Counted from the stretch's first letter, positions 23,859-33,509 are shown. The stretch: 64,000 nt of DNA from Notoacmeibacter ruber (GCF_003668555.1 NZ_RCWN01000001.1:2393501-2457500), one strand, 5' to 3'. A program made the numbers and translations. Notes: generated from the sequence alone by a model not told the origin.

Positions 23859-26124
23859 GGTCGGGACCATTACACGGCGGACGCTTCTCATCGGCACGGC
23901 CACGATTGGCGCTGGCGTTGCCTTTGTCGCCTGGCGCGCCAACCAGCCTCTCGAGAATCCGTTTGTCGGCAACCTTTCGGATGGCGATAACGCCCTCAAT
24001 CCTTTCGTCCTGATCGCGGAGGACGGTACGGTGACGATTGTCGTGCCGCGCGCTGAAATGGGCCAGGGGGTGATGACCACCCTCGCCGCTCTTGTCGCCG
24101 AGGAGCTCGATCTCGATCTTTCCGAGATTGCGGTGATCCACGGTCCGGCGTCGGAGACCTACTACAATAGCGCGATGATAACCTCGGCCCTTCCCGTCGA
24201 ACCATGGAAAGAAAGCATGGTTTCCGATGGGTTCCGGCAGATCGCCGAGGTGGCCAGCAAGATGCTCGGAATGCAACTGACCGGCGGGTCGACCTCCACG
24301 CGCGATGCCTTCGACCGCATGCGTATTGCCGGCGCCTGCGCACGCGAGACATTGAAGGCGACCGCTGCCGAAGTCTGGAACGTCGATCGGTCGACGCTCG
24401 AGACCGATGGAGGGGCAGTGATCGACCGCTCCGGCCCGCGCTCTGTCCGCTATGCGGAACTGGCCGCGGCTGCGGCCCTGCGCGAGCCGATCACCGATGT
24501 TCAGCCGCGCGATCCCAGCGAATGGAAGCTCCTCGGCCGCAGCCAGCAGCGCGTGGATGTTCCCTCCAAAGTCAAGGGATCACCGATCTTCGGGATCGAT
24601 ATGAGCTTTCCCGATATGCTGCACGGCACCGTCGCGATGGGACCGATGCCCGGTTCGAAACCACGTGACGCGGACCGCAATGCGGCGCTGGCCATACAGG
24701 GGGTGCGGGCCGTTGTTCCGATCTCCAGCGTCTATGGCGAAGGATACGGCATCATCGCTGACAGCACTTGGACGGCCTTCAAGGCACGCCGGGCTCTGGC
24801 GCCCGAATGGGAGAACGAAGAACCCTTCGGCGCAAGCGAACTCGATGCGGCCTTTCAGGCTGCCTTCGACGAAGGCGGTGGCGATGTTCATCGAAACGAT
24901 GGCGACATCGATCGCGTGTTCGCCGATCTTGGCGATGAGGACGTTCTGAGTGCCGAATATTCCGTTCCCGCTCTCGCCCATGCCACGATGGAGCCTATGA
25001 ACGCGACGGCACGCTTCAAGGACGGCGTTCTCGATATCTGGTGCGGCAACCAGTCTCCGACGCTGGTGCGGAAATCCTGTGCTGAAGCCCTCGAAATCGA
25101 CGAAGCGGACTGCCGCGTCCATACGACGATGCTGGGAGGCGGCTTCGGCCGGCGGGCCGAGTTTGATTTCGCACTCTACGCGTCACTTATGGCAGCCCGG
25201 ACCGATGGTTTGCCGGTCAAGGTGACCTGGTGCCGTGAGGAAGATACCCGGCACGACCTCTACCGTCCGCCGGCAAAAGCAAAGTGCCGCGCTCGCCTGA
25301 CGGATACGGGTGGCCTCGAAGCCATCGACATGCAATTGGCCTCGCCATCGGTGATGGCCTCGCTGATGAACCGTATGGGATTTTCTTCTTTCGGGCCGGA
25401 TGCGACGATGAGCGAAGGCGCGGCGAACCAGCTCTACAAGCCGAAGAACTTCCGGGTATCGACGCCAGAACTCGACATCCCCTTGCCGGTCGGCTTCTGG
25501 CGTTCGGTCGGCAACTCCAACAATGCCTTCATCATGGAGTGCTTTCTGGACGAGGTCGCGCATGCCGCCGGCCGGGATCCGCTTGAACTCCGCCTCGAAC
25601 TTCTCGCTGATTTCGAGCCGGCCAAGGCGGTTCTGCGAACAGTGGCCGAAATGGCGAACTGGCAGGGTGGCAAGAGCGGGGAAAATAGCGCTCAGGGCCT
25701 CGCTTTCTGCTTCTCGTTCAACACGTCGGTGGCTCAGATCGTCGAAGTGTCACGCGGACAGGACGATCGCATCGCCATCGACAAGGTCTGGTGCGCCGCT
25801 GATTGTGGTCTGGTCCTGGATCCTGCCATCGTCCGGGCGCAGCTTTCCGGTGGCATCGTCTTCGGTCTGTCAGCCGCGATGATGCAGGAGATCACATTGA
25901 AGGACGGAGCTGTCGAGCAAGGTAATTTCGATAGTTACCCGATGATGCGCTATCATCAGTGCCCGGAGATCAAGGTTGCCCTGAGCCGCCGCCAGACCTT
26001 CATGGGTGGTATAGGAGAACCGGGCGTGCCGCCCGCCGCGCCGGCGCTGGCCAATGCGGTAGCCGCTTTGACGGGTGAACGCATTCGCACCCTGCCACTC
26101 AACAAAAGCGTTTTGTTCGCCTGA
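23827..26124 (+). CDS. Molybdopterin-binding oxidoreductase subunit (isoquinoline 1-oxidoreductase beta-like), Tat-exported
   Basis: The 765-residue large subunit begins with a Tat-type signal: ITRRTLLIGTATIGAGVAFV (residues 15-34) with the twin arginine. Molybdenum-cofactor motifs include PRAEMGQGVMTTLAAL, HATMEPMNATA, MLGGGFGRRAEFDF, GFWRSVGNSNNAF and GIGEPGVPPAAPAL, which holds the active-site Glu of xanthine-oxidase-family hydroxylases. The length fits IorB-type subunits. With the preceding [2Fe-2S] subunit it should form a periplasmic enzyme; electrons would go to a cytochrome that is not encoded here. Two adjacent ATGs at 23827 and 23830 are possible starts. No XdhC-type maturation gene is nearby. 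Confidence 0.9.
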   Translation: MMLKTSPSVGKVGTITRRTLLIGTATIGAGVAFVAWRANQPLENPFVGNLSDGDNALNPFVLIAEDGTVTIVVPRAEMGQGVMTTLAALVAEELDLDLSEIAVIHGPASETYYNSAMITSALPVEPWKESMVSDGFRQIAEVASKMLGMQLTGGSTSTRDAFDRMRIAGACARETLKATAAEVWNVDRSTLETDGGAVIDRSGPRSVRYAELAAAAALREPITDVQPRDPSEWKLLGRSQQRVDVPSKVKGSPIFGIDMSFPDMLHGTVAMGPMPGSKPRDADRNAALAIQGVRAVVPISSVYGEGYGIIADSTWTAFKARRALAPEWENEEPFGASELDAAFQAAFDEGGGDVHRNDGDIDRVFADLGDEDVLSAEYSVPALAHATMEPMNATARFKDGVLDIWCGNQSPTLVRKSCAEALEIDEADCRVHTTMLGGGFGRRAEFDFALYASLMAARTDGLPVKVTWCREEDTRHDLYRPPAKAKCRARLTDTGGLEAIDMQLASPSVMASLMNRMGFSSFGPDATMSEGAANQLYKPKNFRVSTPELDIPLPVGFWRSVGNSNNAFIMECFLDEVAHAAGRDPLELRLELLADFEPAKAVLRTVAEMANWQGGKSGENSAQGLAFCFSFNTSVAQIVEVSRGQDDRIAIDKVWCAADCGLVLDPAIVRAQLSGGIVFGLSAAMMQEITLKDGAVEQGNFDSYPMMRYHQCPEIKVALSRRQTFMGGIGEPGVPPAAPALANAVAALTGERIRTLPLNKSVLFA

Positions 26125-26167
26125 AGAGAAAACGCAAGGAATTCCGTCTCATCGCGCCGCCTACAAG

Positions 26168-26192
26168 GGAACGAAACCTCGGCTCCGGCATT
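26168..26192 (+). promoter_or_regulatory. EcfG/RpoE2-type promoter of the DUF3309 gene
   Basis: GGAAC (26168-26172), a 16-nt spacer and CATT (26189-26192), which is also GGAAC-N18-TT. The -10 word is the same as at rpoH. GGAGG (26211-26215) and the ATG at 26224 follow at normal distances. Confidence 0.6.
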
Positions 26193-26223
26193 TCTATTGC
26201 AGTATTAATTGGAGGCACATTTC

Positions 26224-26376
26224 ATGAGTACACTCGGAATCATTCTTCTTATTATCCTTGTTCTCCTGCTGCTGGGCGCCATTCCGGCCCGTGGACGTTT
26301 CGGCAACGGCCCGATCGGGATTATCGGCGTTATTCTCATTATCGTGATTATTCTGGTTCTTGTCGGCTATATTTGA
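26224..26376 (+). CDS. DUF3309 family hydrophobic microprotein
   Basis: The 50-residue protein is almost all membrane: a first hydrophobic segment (LGIILLIILVLLLLGAIPA), a short RGRFGNGPIG turn, then a second segment (IIGVILIIVIILVLVGYI). This two-segment plan with a Gly/Pro-containing turn is that of DUF3309, a family of tiny proteobacterial membrane proteins of unknown function. GGAGG lies 8 nt before the ATG. A GGAAC-N16-CATT promoter is 32 bp upstream and a strong terminator follows 30 bp past the stop, so it is a monocistronic unit. Confidence 0.88.
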   Translation: MSTLGIILLIILVLLLLGAIPARGRFGNGPIGIIGVILIIVIILVLVGYI

Positions 26377-26397
26377 TCGACTGAAAAACGATAATCC

Positions 26398-27618
26398 TCA
26401 TGCCGCGCCCGGGTCTTCGACCCGGGCGTTTTTCTTGGCCGGTGGCAGATCAATCCGCCCCCGCACCAAAGGAAGAAGGGCCAGGAACACAGCGAGCAGT
26501 GCCGACAGGCCGACCATCACCGCGCCAAGGCTCGTCCAGGATGCGATCAGTCCGATCAGGGAGGGGGCAAGCAGGACACCGGAAAAGCCGAAGGTCGAAA
26601 CGATGGCGATACCCGTCGCAGCCGGCACCCCTGGCAAGGAGGAAGCGAGCGCGAACAGGACCGGCACCATATTACTGAGACCGATGCCGACCAGCAGCGC
26701 GCCTAGGAGTATGAGGGGCGCGGGAGTGGCGGTGCCGAAGAGGAACAGTCCGCTGCCGGCGATGACGGCTCCCGTCGCAAGAACCTTCCAAAGTCCGAAA
26801 CGCGCGCGAAGGGGATCGCCGACGAAGCGAACAAGCGCCATGGCGGCTGAGAAAAGACCGAAAGCGTAGCCGGAAAGCGCAACCGATATGCCCCGCTCTT
26901 CGCGAAGGAAAAACGCGCTCCAGTCAAGAAGCGCGCCTTCCGCGACATAGGCGATCAGGGTCAGCCCTGCGACGAGGTAAGGAAGCGGCGTAAGGGGCCA
27001 ATTGGCCTTATCCTTTTCATCGCCAGCCTGCGGGATTCGTTCCGCCGGACGCTGCCAGAACGACGCGGCACTGGTCGCAGCAAACGCTGCAAGGCTCGCC
27101 ACGGCAACCTGTATCCAGAGCCCATAATGGGCAATCAACCATCCGCCGCTCGACGCACCGATGAAGCCACCAAGCGACCAGAAACCATGGGTCGCACTCA
27201 TGATCGGCCGGCCCATTTCAACTTCCGTCTCGCTCGCCGCGCTGTTCATGCCCACCTCGACTAGGCCGACAGCAGCGCCGGATAGGAAAAGGACGAGCCC
27301 TCCCGCGAGGGGCGTCGGCGCGACCGTCAATGCCGGCAGGATCAGAAGTGCGAGCCACAGGCCCGTCAGCATGACCGGTCGCGGCCCTTTTCGAACGGCC
27401 CAGCGCCCGGCGAGCGGCATGGTCAGCAGGGAACCGATGCCGAAAAGGAAGATGAACAGTCCCATGCCCCGCTCATCCACGCCCATACGGGTGGCGAACT
27501 CAGGTATTTTCGGAGCCCAACTTCCCACGATCAGGCCCGCCTGCAGGAACGCACAGCTCACAGCAATTCTTGCAAAGGGCCAGCGCGAGCGGTGCACTCC
27601 GGCTTTATCCGCGCTCAT
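26398..27618 (-). CDS. MFS transporter
   Basis: A 406-residue major facilitator with about 12 hydrophobic segments and the usual two-fold layout. The loop after segment 2 carries a degenerate GRWAVRKGPRPVMLTG motif A, and a long loop (RPAERIPQAGDEKDKANWPL) separates the halves. It resembles the YbjJ-type sugar/drug transporter branch (NSAASETEVEMGRPIMSATHGFWSLGGF contains the typical conserved acidic and His residues in segment 4-5). Substrate unknown. It overlaps the DeoR-type regulator gene by 4 bp (ATGA), which argues that the regulator controls its uptake, probably of a sugar or polyol. Its last codons hold the terminator of the opposite-strand DUF3309 gene. Confidence 0.87.
   Translation of the reverse strand: MSADKAGVHRSRWPFARIAVSCAFLQAGLIVGSWAPKIPEFATRMGVDERGMGLFIFLFGIGSLLTMPLAGRWAVRKGPRPVMLTGLWLALLILPALTVAPTPLAGGLVLFLSGAAVGLVEVGMNSAASETEVEMGRPIMSATHGFWSLGGFIGASSGGWLIAHYGLWIQVAVASLAAFAATSAASFWQRPAERIPQAGDEKDKANWPLTPLPYLVAGLTLIAYVAEGALLDWSAFFLREERGISVALSGYAFGLFSAAMALVRFVGDPLRARFGLWKVLATGAVIAGSGLFLFGTATPAPLILLGALLVGIGLSNMVPVLFALASSLPGVPAATGIAIVSTFGFSGVLLAPSLIGLIASWTSLGAVMVGLSALLAVFLALLPLVRGRIDLPPAKKNARVEDPGAA
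26407..26433 (+). terminator. Strong terminator after the DUF3309 gene
   Basis: GCCCGGGT, loop CTTCG, ACCCGGGC, then GTTTTT. The hairpin lies over the last codons of the convergent MFS gene, an example of a terminator inside coding DNA of the opposite strand. Confidence 0.88.
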
Positions 27619-28379
27619 TGATCGGGCTCGGCGCGAATGATCGCCGCACCGATCGAGGACAGTCCGGCCGATATTTCCTCCGAGGCGTCATATTCGGTAA
27701 TGATGGTCACGCGCTCATCCAATGCCACTGTATTGAAAGCCGCCCGCTGTCCCAGCTTCTCGTTGGAGACGGGTGCAATGATCCGGTCTGCCTGCTCCGC
27801 TACGGCGCAGCGCAAGGTCATCTCTTCAAAGCTCTGAACCGTCAGGCCCGATGCCACGTCGAGTGCGCAAACGCCAAAGAGATGAATGTCGAAATTCAGC
27901 CGCGATATCTCGATCAGCGCCTGTGCGCCAAGCGATGCGCCGACATGAAAATCGACTTTGCCGCCTATGACGATGAGGTCGATATTCTCATGGTCGGAGA
28001 GAGCGGCCGCTATGTGGGGCGCATTTGTGGTCACGGTCAGCTTTCGGTCTTTGGGAAAAAGCTCCATGGCCGCGCGATTCGTCGCGCCGGCATCCACGAA
28101 GACGCTGGCATTTTCCGGCAGAAGACGGGCGACGGCGCGGCCGAGGGCCGCCTTGGAACGCGTCGTTTCCGCAAGACGCCGCGCGATCGGCACGGGAGGC
28201 GATGGAAGCAAAGCGCCTCCGTAGACTCGCTCGCAAACGCCCGCAGCGGCCATTTCGCGCAGATCGCGGCGGATCGTGTCCTCTGAGACGCCGAACTCCA
28301 CGGCAAGATCTGCCGCCACAACTTTCCCGTTGCTTTTAAGGCGTTGAGATATGACAGACTGACGTTCACGACTAAGCAT
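27615..28379 (-). CDS. DeoR/GlpR family transcriptional regulator
   Basis: 254 residues from the ATG at 28379; the frame is open to 28433, but only the shorter form begins in the family manner (MLSRERQSVISQRL). The N-terminal winged helix-turn-helix is VAADLAVEFGVSEDTIRRDL (about residues 22-41) followed by CERVYGGALLP. The C-terminal sugar-phosphate sensor domain shows SVFVDAGATNRAAMELFP, then KLTVTTNAPHIAA and DLIVIGGKVDFHVGASLGA. Proteins of this family repress sugar-use genes and respond to phosphorylated sugars. The downstream MFS gene overlaps its stop. The effector is unknown. Confidence 0.9.
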   Translation of the reverse strand: MLSRERQSVISQRLKSNGKVVAADLAVEFGVSEDTIRRDLREMAAAGVCERVYGGALLPSPPVPIARRLAETTRSKAALGRAVARLLPENASVFVDAGATNRAAMELFPKDRKLTVTTNAPHIAAALSDHENIDLIVIGGKVDFHVGASLGAQALIEISRLNFDIHLFGVCALDVASGLTVQSFEEMTLRCAVAEQADRIIAPVSNEKLGQRAAFNTVALDERVTIITEYDASEEISAGLSSIGAAIIRAEPDQ

Positions 28380-28443
28380 GCGGCCTCCAATCCGGCAGTA
28401 ACATGCAATAATCGGAATCAACGTGCATATCAAGTCAAAGGAA

Positions 28444-28462
28444 AGGGCCCGCTAAAGGCCCT
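28444..28462 (-). terminator. Probable terminator after pyruvate carboxylase
   Basis: AGGGCC and GGCCCT with a 7-nt loop, followed on the minus strand by CCCTTTCCTTTG. It lies about 30 bp past the pyc stop. The T run is interrupted. Confidence 0.5.
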
Positions 28463-28493
28463 CTCCTCGCGTCCTTTAGGCAGGCGGCGACGA

Positions 28494-31400
28494 TCAGTTC
28501 GCCTCCATCCGAACCAGAAGATCCTTTGCATCGATCTGGTCGCCAGGCGCGACATAGATCTCCGCGACGGTGCCATCGGCCTCGGCGTGCAGGGCGGTTT
28601 CCATTTTCATCGCCTCGATAGAGACCAGAACGTCGCCTGATTTCACCTCCTGGCCCGACTTTACAGCCACCGACGAGATAACCCCTGGCATCGGCGCTCC
28701 GATATGAGCGGCATTGCCGGCTTCCGCCTTCGGACGGGCCTTGATGGCGTCGCTTCCATGAAGGCGGTCGGGCACCTTCACGCGGCGGGGCTGACCGTTC
28801 AATTCGAAGAAGACGGTTCTCTCGCCCTTCTCGTCGGTTTCACCGATCGCCAGCGTGCGAAGGGTAAGCGTCTTGCCCTTCTCGATGGTGATATAGGTCT
28901 CTTCCTCCGCCGGCAGGCCATAGAAATAAATCGGGGTCGCCAGAGTCTCGACCGGGCCGTATTCCTCCCGAACGGTCATGAAATCGGTGAAGACCTTCGG
29001 ATACATCAGGAAGGAAGCAAAGCGCCGGTCGTCGATCTGCTGATCAAGACGCTCCTCGATTTCACTCCGCTCCTTGTCGAGATCGGCATCCGAAAGGCGG
29101 GAACCCGGCCTGACAGTGTAAGGCTCCTCCCCTTTCAGCACCTTCTTCTGGATATCGTCCGGCCACCCTTCCGGCGGCTGGCCGAGATCACCGCGCATCA
29201 TCGAAACAACGCTATCGGGAAAGGCGATATCACGCTTCGGGTCCTTCACATCGGCAATGGAGAGGTCCTGGCTCACCATCATCAGGGCCATATCGCCCAC
29301 CACCTTGGAAGACGGCGTAACCTTCACGATATCGCCAAACAGCATGTTCACGTCGTGATAGGCCTGAGCGACCTGGTGCCAACGGCTCTCAAGGCCAAGT
29401 GAACGTGCCTGCTCCTTCAGATTGGTGAACTGACCGCCCGGCATTTCGTGCAGATAGACCTCTGAGGCCGGGCTCTGCGAGATATTCTCGAAAGCCGCAT
29501 ACTGGCTACGTACCGCCTCCCAGTAGAAACTGATCTTGCGAATCCATTCCGGATCCAGCCCGGAATCACGCTCCGTGCCCGACAAGGCTTCAACGATGGA
29601 ACCGAGGCAGGGCTGGCTGGTATTGCCAGAGAAGGAATCCATCGCCGCATCCACCGCATCAACGCCCGCATCCACCGCAGCCAGAATGGAGGCCGCGGCA
29701 ATGCCGCTCGTATCATGCGTATGGAAGTGGAACGGAAGGTCGGTCTCTTCACGCAAGGCCTTGAAGAGTGCCGTCGCTGCGGCAGGCTTGAGAAGGCCAG
29801 CCATATCCTTGACCGCCAGAATGTGCGCGCCCGCGTTCTCCAGATCCTTGGCCAGTTCGACGTAATATTTCAGATCATACTTCGCACGGTTCGGATCGCG
29901 GATATCGCCCGTGTAGCAAAGCGCCGCCTCGATGATCTTGCCGCTCTCGCCCACTGCGTCCATGGCGATACGCATGTTCTCCACCCAGTTCAGGCAGTCG
30001 AACACGCGGAAGATATCCACCCCACCTTCCGCCGCCTGACGGACGAAGTACTTCACGACATTGTCGGGATAGTTGGTGTAACCGACACCATTTGCGCCAC
30101 GCAGCAGCATCTGCGTCAGAAGGTTCGGCGCCGCTTCGCGGATCTGCGCAAGCCGGTCCCATGGGTCTTCCGTCAAAAACCGCATGGAGACATCGAAGGT
30201 GGCGCCGCCCCAGCATTCCAGCGAGAGCAGTTGCGGCAGGGCGCGCGAATAGGTCCCCGCGATCGATGTGATGTCGTAGGACCGCATGCGCGTTGCAAGC
30301 AGGCTCTGATGGCCGTCGCGCATGGTTGTATCGGTCATCAGAATACGCGTCTGCTCACGCATCCATTTGGAAAAGCCCTCCGCGCCTCTCTCTTCGAAGA
30401 TCTGGCGGGTGCCGTCCGGTATCTCGCCGCCGGCATAGGGAGGAACCGGCGCGGCAGCATCTTCCGGTGGCCTTGGCCGGTCGCGCGTTTCCGGGTGTCC
30501 GTTCACGGTTACATCGGCCACGTAGTGCAGAAGCTTGGTGGCCCTGTCCTGACGCTTCACCGCCGAGAAAAGCTCCGGCGTGTTGTCGATGAACTTGGTG
30601 GTGTAGCTGTTATCCTGAAACTTCGGATGGCTGATGATCGCTTCGAGGAACGTCAGGTTGGTGGCCACGCCGCGAATACGGAACTCCCGCAGGGCACGAT
30701 CCATGCGGGCGATGGCTTCCTCGGGCGTCGGCGCCCAGGCCGTGATCTTCTCCAGAAGCGGGTCGTAGAAGCGGGTGATGACCGCTCCCGAATAGGCGGT
30801 TCCGCCGTCCAGGCGAATACCGAAGCCGGTCGCACCACGATAGGCGGTGATGCGGCCGTAATCCGGAATGAAGTTCTGCTCCGGATCCTCGGTCGTGATG
30901 CGGCACTGCAACGCATGGCCGTTGAGCTTGATATCTTCCTGGGCCGGGACCTTGCTTGCCGGATCGCCGATTGCCTCGCCTTCGAGAATGCGGATCTGCG
31001 CCTTGACGATATCGATCCCCGTCACCTCTTCGGTCACGGTGTGTTCGACCTGAATGCGGGGGTTCACCTCGATGAAGTAGAACGAGCCGGTGTCGGAATC
31101 CATTAGGAACTCGACCGTACCGGCGCCGACATAATCCGTCGCTTCGGCGATCTTCAGCGCATGGGAGGCCAGTTCCTGGCGCTTTTCGGCGTCCAGATAC
31201 GGAGCGGGCGCCCGCTCGACGACCTTCTGGTTACGCCGCTGAATGGAGCAGTCACGCTCGAAAAGATGAACCTGATTGCCGTGCGTATCGCCAAGCACCT
31301 GAACCTCGACATGCCGGGCGCGCTCGACCAGCTTTTCCAGGTACACCTCGTCCTTGCCGAAAGCCGCGCGCGCCTCGCGCTTGGCCTCGGTCACCTCACG

Positions 31401-31958
31401 GGAAAGATCGTCAGCGGAGCGAATGGCCCGCATGCCGCGTCCTCCGCCGCCCCAGCTCGCCTTCAGCATCAGCGGATAGCCGATCTCGTCGGCCATCTTC
31501 GCGACAGCCTCCATATCGTCCGGCAAAGGATCGGAGGCCGGCACGACCGGAACGCCGACTTCAACGGCGAGATTGCGCGCCGCGACCTTGTTGCCGAGCC
31601 GGCGCATCGTTTCCGGCTTCGGCCCGATAAAGGTGATACCCGCTTCGGCGCAGGCATCGGCAAATTCCGGGCTTTCCGAAAGCAGTCCGTAGCCGGGATG
31701 GATGGCGTCGACCTCGGCCATCTTGGCGACCCGGATCACCTCATCGATCGACAGATAGCTTTCGATCGGCCCGAGTTCCTTCTCCAGATGCGGCCCCCGG
31801 CCGATCTGATAGCTCTCATCCGCCTTGAAGCGATGAAGGGAATATTTGTCCTCTTCGGCCCATATGGCGACCGTTTTGATGCCCAGTTCATTGGCGGCGC
31901 GAAACACGCGGATCGCAATCTCGGAACGGTTGGCGACGAGGAGCTTATTGATCTTCAC
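28494..31958 (-). CDS. pyc: Pyruvate carboxylase
   Basis: 1154 residues from a GTG at 31958 (AGGGG upstream), which gives the usual short N-terminus KINKLLVANRSEIAIRV; an ATG at 32003 adds 15 residues without a ribosome site. The biotin carboxylase domain (about 1-455) includes KASWGGGGRGMRAI and EVNPRIQVEHTVTEEVTG. The carboxyltransferase domain (about 530-830) includes TTMRDGHQSLLATRMR and HTHDTSGIA. The allosteric linker and carboxyltransferase extension follow. The C-terminal biotinyl domain carries the biotin Lys at about residue 1118 in SIEAMKMETAL. It replenishes oxaloacetate from pyruvate, ATP and bicarbonate. Length and domain order are normal for the single-chain form. Confidence 0.96.
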   Translation of the reverse strand: MKINKLLVANRSEIAIRVFRAANELGIKTVAIWAEEDKYSLHRFKADESYQIGRGPHLEKELGPIESYLSIDEVIRVAKMAEVDAIHPGYGLLSESPEFADACAEAGITFIGPKPETMRRLGNKVAARNLAVEVGVPVVPASDPLPDDMEAVAKMADEIGYPLMLKASWGGGGRGMRAIRSADDLSREVTEAKREARAAFGKDEVYLEKLVERARHVEVQVLGDTHGNQVHLFERDCSIQRRNQKVVERAPAPYLDAEKRQELASHALKIAEATDYVGAGTVEFLMDSDTGSFYFIEVNPRIQVEHTVTEEVTGIDIVKAQIRILEGEAIGDPASKVPAQEDIKLNGHALQCRITTEDPEQNFIPDYGRITAYRGATGFGIRLDGGTAYSGAVITRFYDPLLEKITAWAPTPEEAIARMDRALREFRIRGVATNLTFLEAIISHPKFQDNSYTTKFIDNTPELFSAVKRQDRATKLLHYVADVTVNGHPETRDRPRPPEDAAAPVPPYAGGEIPDGTRQIFEERGAEGFSKWMREQTRILMTDTTMRDGHQSLLATRMRSYDITSIAGTYSRALPQLLSLECWGGATFDVSMRFLTEDPWDRLAQIREAAPNLLTQMLLRGANGVGYTNYPDNVVKYFVRQAAEGGVDIFRVFDCLNWVENMRIAMDAVGESGKIIEAALCYTGDIRDPNRAKYDLKYYVELAKDLENAGAHILAVKDMAGLLKPAAATALFKALREETDLPFHFHTHDTSGIAAASILAAVDAGVDAVDAAMDSFSGNTSQPCLGSIVEALSGTERDSGLDPEWIRKISFYWEAVRSQYAAFENISQSPASEVYLHEMPGGQFTNLKEQARSLGLESRWHQVAQAYHDVNMLFGDIVKVTPSSKVVGDMALMMVSQDLSIADVKDPKRDIAFPDSVVSMMRGDLGQPPEGWPDDIQKKVLKGEEPYTVRPGSRLSDADLDKERSEIEERLDQQIDDRRFASFLMYPKVFTDFMTVREEYGPVETLATPIYFYGLPAEEETYITIEKGKTLTLRTLAIGETDEKGERTVFFELNGQPRRVKVPDRLHGSDAIKARPKAEAGNAAHIGAPMPGVISSVAVKSGQEVKSGDVLVSIEAMKMETALHAEADGTVAEIYVAPGDQIDAKDLLVRMEAN

Positions 31959-32106
31959 TTTGGCAATCCCCTGATCGAAAGAGCGCCGGCTATGAGCTGG
32001 CATAGACGTTGAAAGCTAGAGCAGATGACTTTTGCTGCAACGCAAACGACGTACACGACGCGCATGGCGCGCTCAAGTTTCAAGCATGTCGGATGGCGCA
32101 CGCAAA

Positions 32107-32132
32107 ACGGGCCCGGCCTTGGCCGAACCCGT
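32107..32132 (-). terminator. Terminator after livK
   Basis: ACGGG and CCCGT enclose GGCC-tt-GGCC, so the whole is a nested GC stem. On the minus strand CCCGTTTTGC follows. It lies 45 bp past the livK stop. Confidence 0.72.
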
Positions 32133-32176
32133 CATTTCTCAATTCCGGCCGTGGGCCGAAAAGGCAGTCGCGACTT

Positions 32177-33376
32177 TTACTGAGCCTGCGACTCTTCGGC
32201 TTCAGCAGGAGCTTCCTCGGCTTCCATATTGTCGTTGGCAGCGTCGCTGTCATCGGATGCGCCGGTATCGGCCATCGCGCTGTCCATCTGCGTGTACTTG
32301 CCATCGCTCCATTCATAGAAGACGTAGCCCGGCAGGGACACATCGCCCTTGTCATCGAAGCTCAGATCACCGAGCACCGTGGAGAACTCACCTTCATCGA
32401 GCGCCCCCGTCAGCGCATCGAAGTCGGCGGAACCCGCACTTTCGGCAGCCTGTTTGAAGGCCTGGAGGGCTGCATAGGTGTAGAGCACATAGCCCTCGGT
32501 CGGCTTGCCGGCATCTTCCAGCTTCTGAACGATCGGGGCCGCACCTTCATTCTGGCGGGGGTCCGGAGAGAAGGTCATCAGAGTGCCTTCGCCGGCATCG
32601 CCGGTGATCGCCCAGTATTCGTCGGTGACGAGAGCGTCACCGGAGACGATCTGCAGATCCATGCCCTGCTCTTGAGCCTGTCGCGCCATGAGACCGGCTT
32701 CCGTGTGATAGCCGCCGACGTAGAGAACGGTAACGCCCTCGGTCTTCAGCTTGGAGATCAGAGCCGAGTAGTCCTTTTCACCAGCGGTGTAGGATTCCAC
32801 CAGCGCCGGCTCCTTGCCTGCGGCTTCCATTGCGGCCTGCGTCTGGTCGGCGAGGCCCTTACCGTAAGCGGTCTTGTCGTTGATGATCGCGACCTTGGCG
32901 TCAGCGAAGTTCTTGGCCAGATAGTTGCCAGCGGTCTCGCCCTGCTGGTCGTCGCGGCCGCAGACGCGGTAGATGCCGGGTCCAGGACGATCATCGGTGA
33001 ATGCCGGGTTGGTCGAGGCCGGGGTGATCTCGACAATGCCTTCATCGGCATAGACGGCCGAAGCCGGGATCGAGGAACCGGAGCAGAAATGGCCCGCTAC
33101 GAAAGCGACGCCCTGCGATGCGAAGTCCTGTGCAACGGCAACAGCCTGCTTCGGGTCGCAGGCGTCGTCGCCGACCACCAGCTTCAGCATTTCACCATTG
33201 ACGCCGCCGGCTTCGTTGATGTCGGCCACGGCCTGCTCGGCACCGGCCTGCATCTGCGCACCGAAGGAGGCGTACTGACCCGTGATCGGACCTGCAACAC
33301 CGACAAGAATTTCAGCGGAGGCCGGCGCCGCACCAATAAAACCGAGTGATACGCCAGCAAGAAGTAGTTTCTTCAT
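32177..33376 (-). CDS. livK: Branched-chain amino-acid ABC transporter, substrate-binding protein
   Basis: 399 residues from the ATG at 33376, preceded by TGGAGCG; the open frame extends upstream but the signal peptide (MKKLLLAGVSLGFIGAAPAS) fixes the start. The mature protein matches LivJ/LivK-type periplasmic binding proteins: ILVGVAGPITGQYASFGAQM, then VVGDDACDPKQAVAVAQDF and GVAFVAGHFCSGSSIPAS. The two Cys in the first lobe likely form the family disulfide. A tail of about 30 acidic and Ala residues (DDSDAANDNMEAEEAPAEAE) follows the fold and is unusual for this family. It is separated by 130 bp from the small gene upstream and carries its own terminator. Confidence 0.93.
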   Translation of the reverse strand: MKKLLLAGVSLGFIGAAPASAEILVGVAGPITGQYASFGAQMQAGAEQAVADINEAGGVNGEMLKLVVGDDACDPKQAVAVAQDFASQGVAFVAGHFCSGSSIPASAVYADEGIVEITPASTNPAFTDDRPGPGIYRVCGRDDQQGETAGNYLAKNFADAKVAIINDKTAYGKGLADQTQAAMEAAGKEPALVESYTAGEKDYSALISKLKTEGVTVLYVGGYHTEAGLMARQAQEQGMDLQIVSGDALVTDEYWAITGDAGEGTLMTFSPDPRQNEGAAPIVQKLEDAGKPTEGYVLYTYAALQAFKQAAESAGSADFDALTGALDEGEFSTVLGDLSFDDKGDVSLPGYVFYEWSDGKYTQMDSAMADTGASDDSDAANDNMEAEEAPAEAEESQAQ

Positions 33377-33509
33377 GTTCGCTCCAGATTCCACCCTTGT
33401 TTTTCTGAGGCATGCAGCACGGAGGGTGTGTACCGGCTGCCTCCTTTGTCCCTGTGATGGCATGAAAGCGCATCACGATACCGTTGAAAAGGGGCACGGT
33501 ACGGGGATT

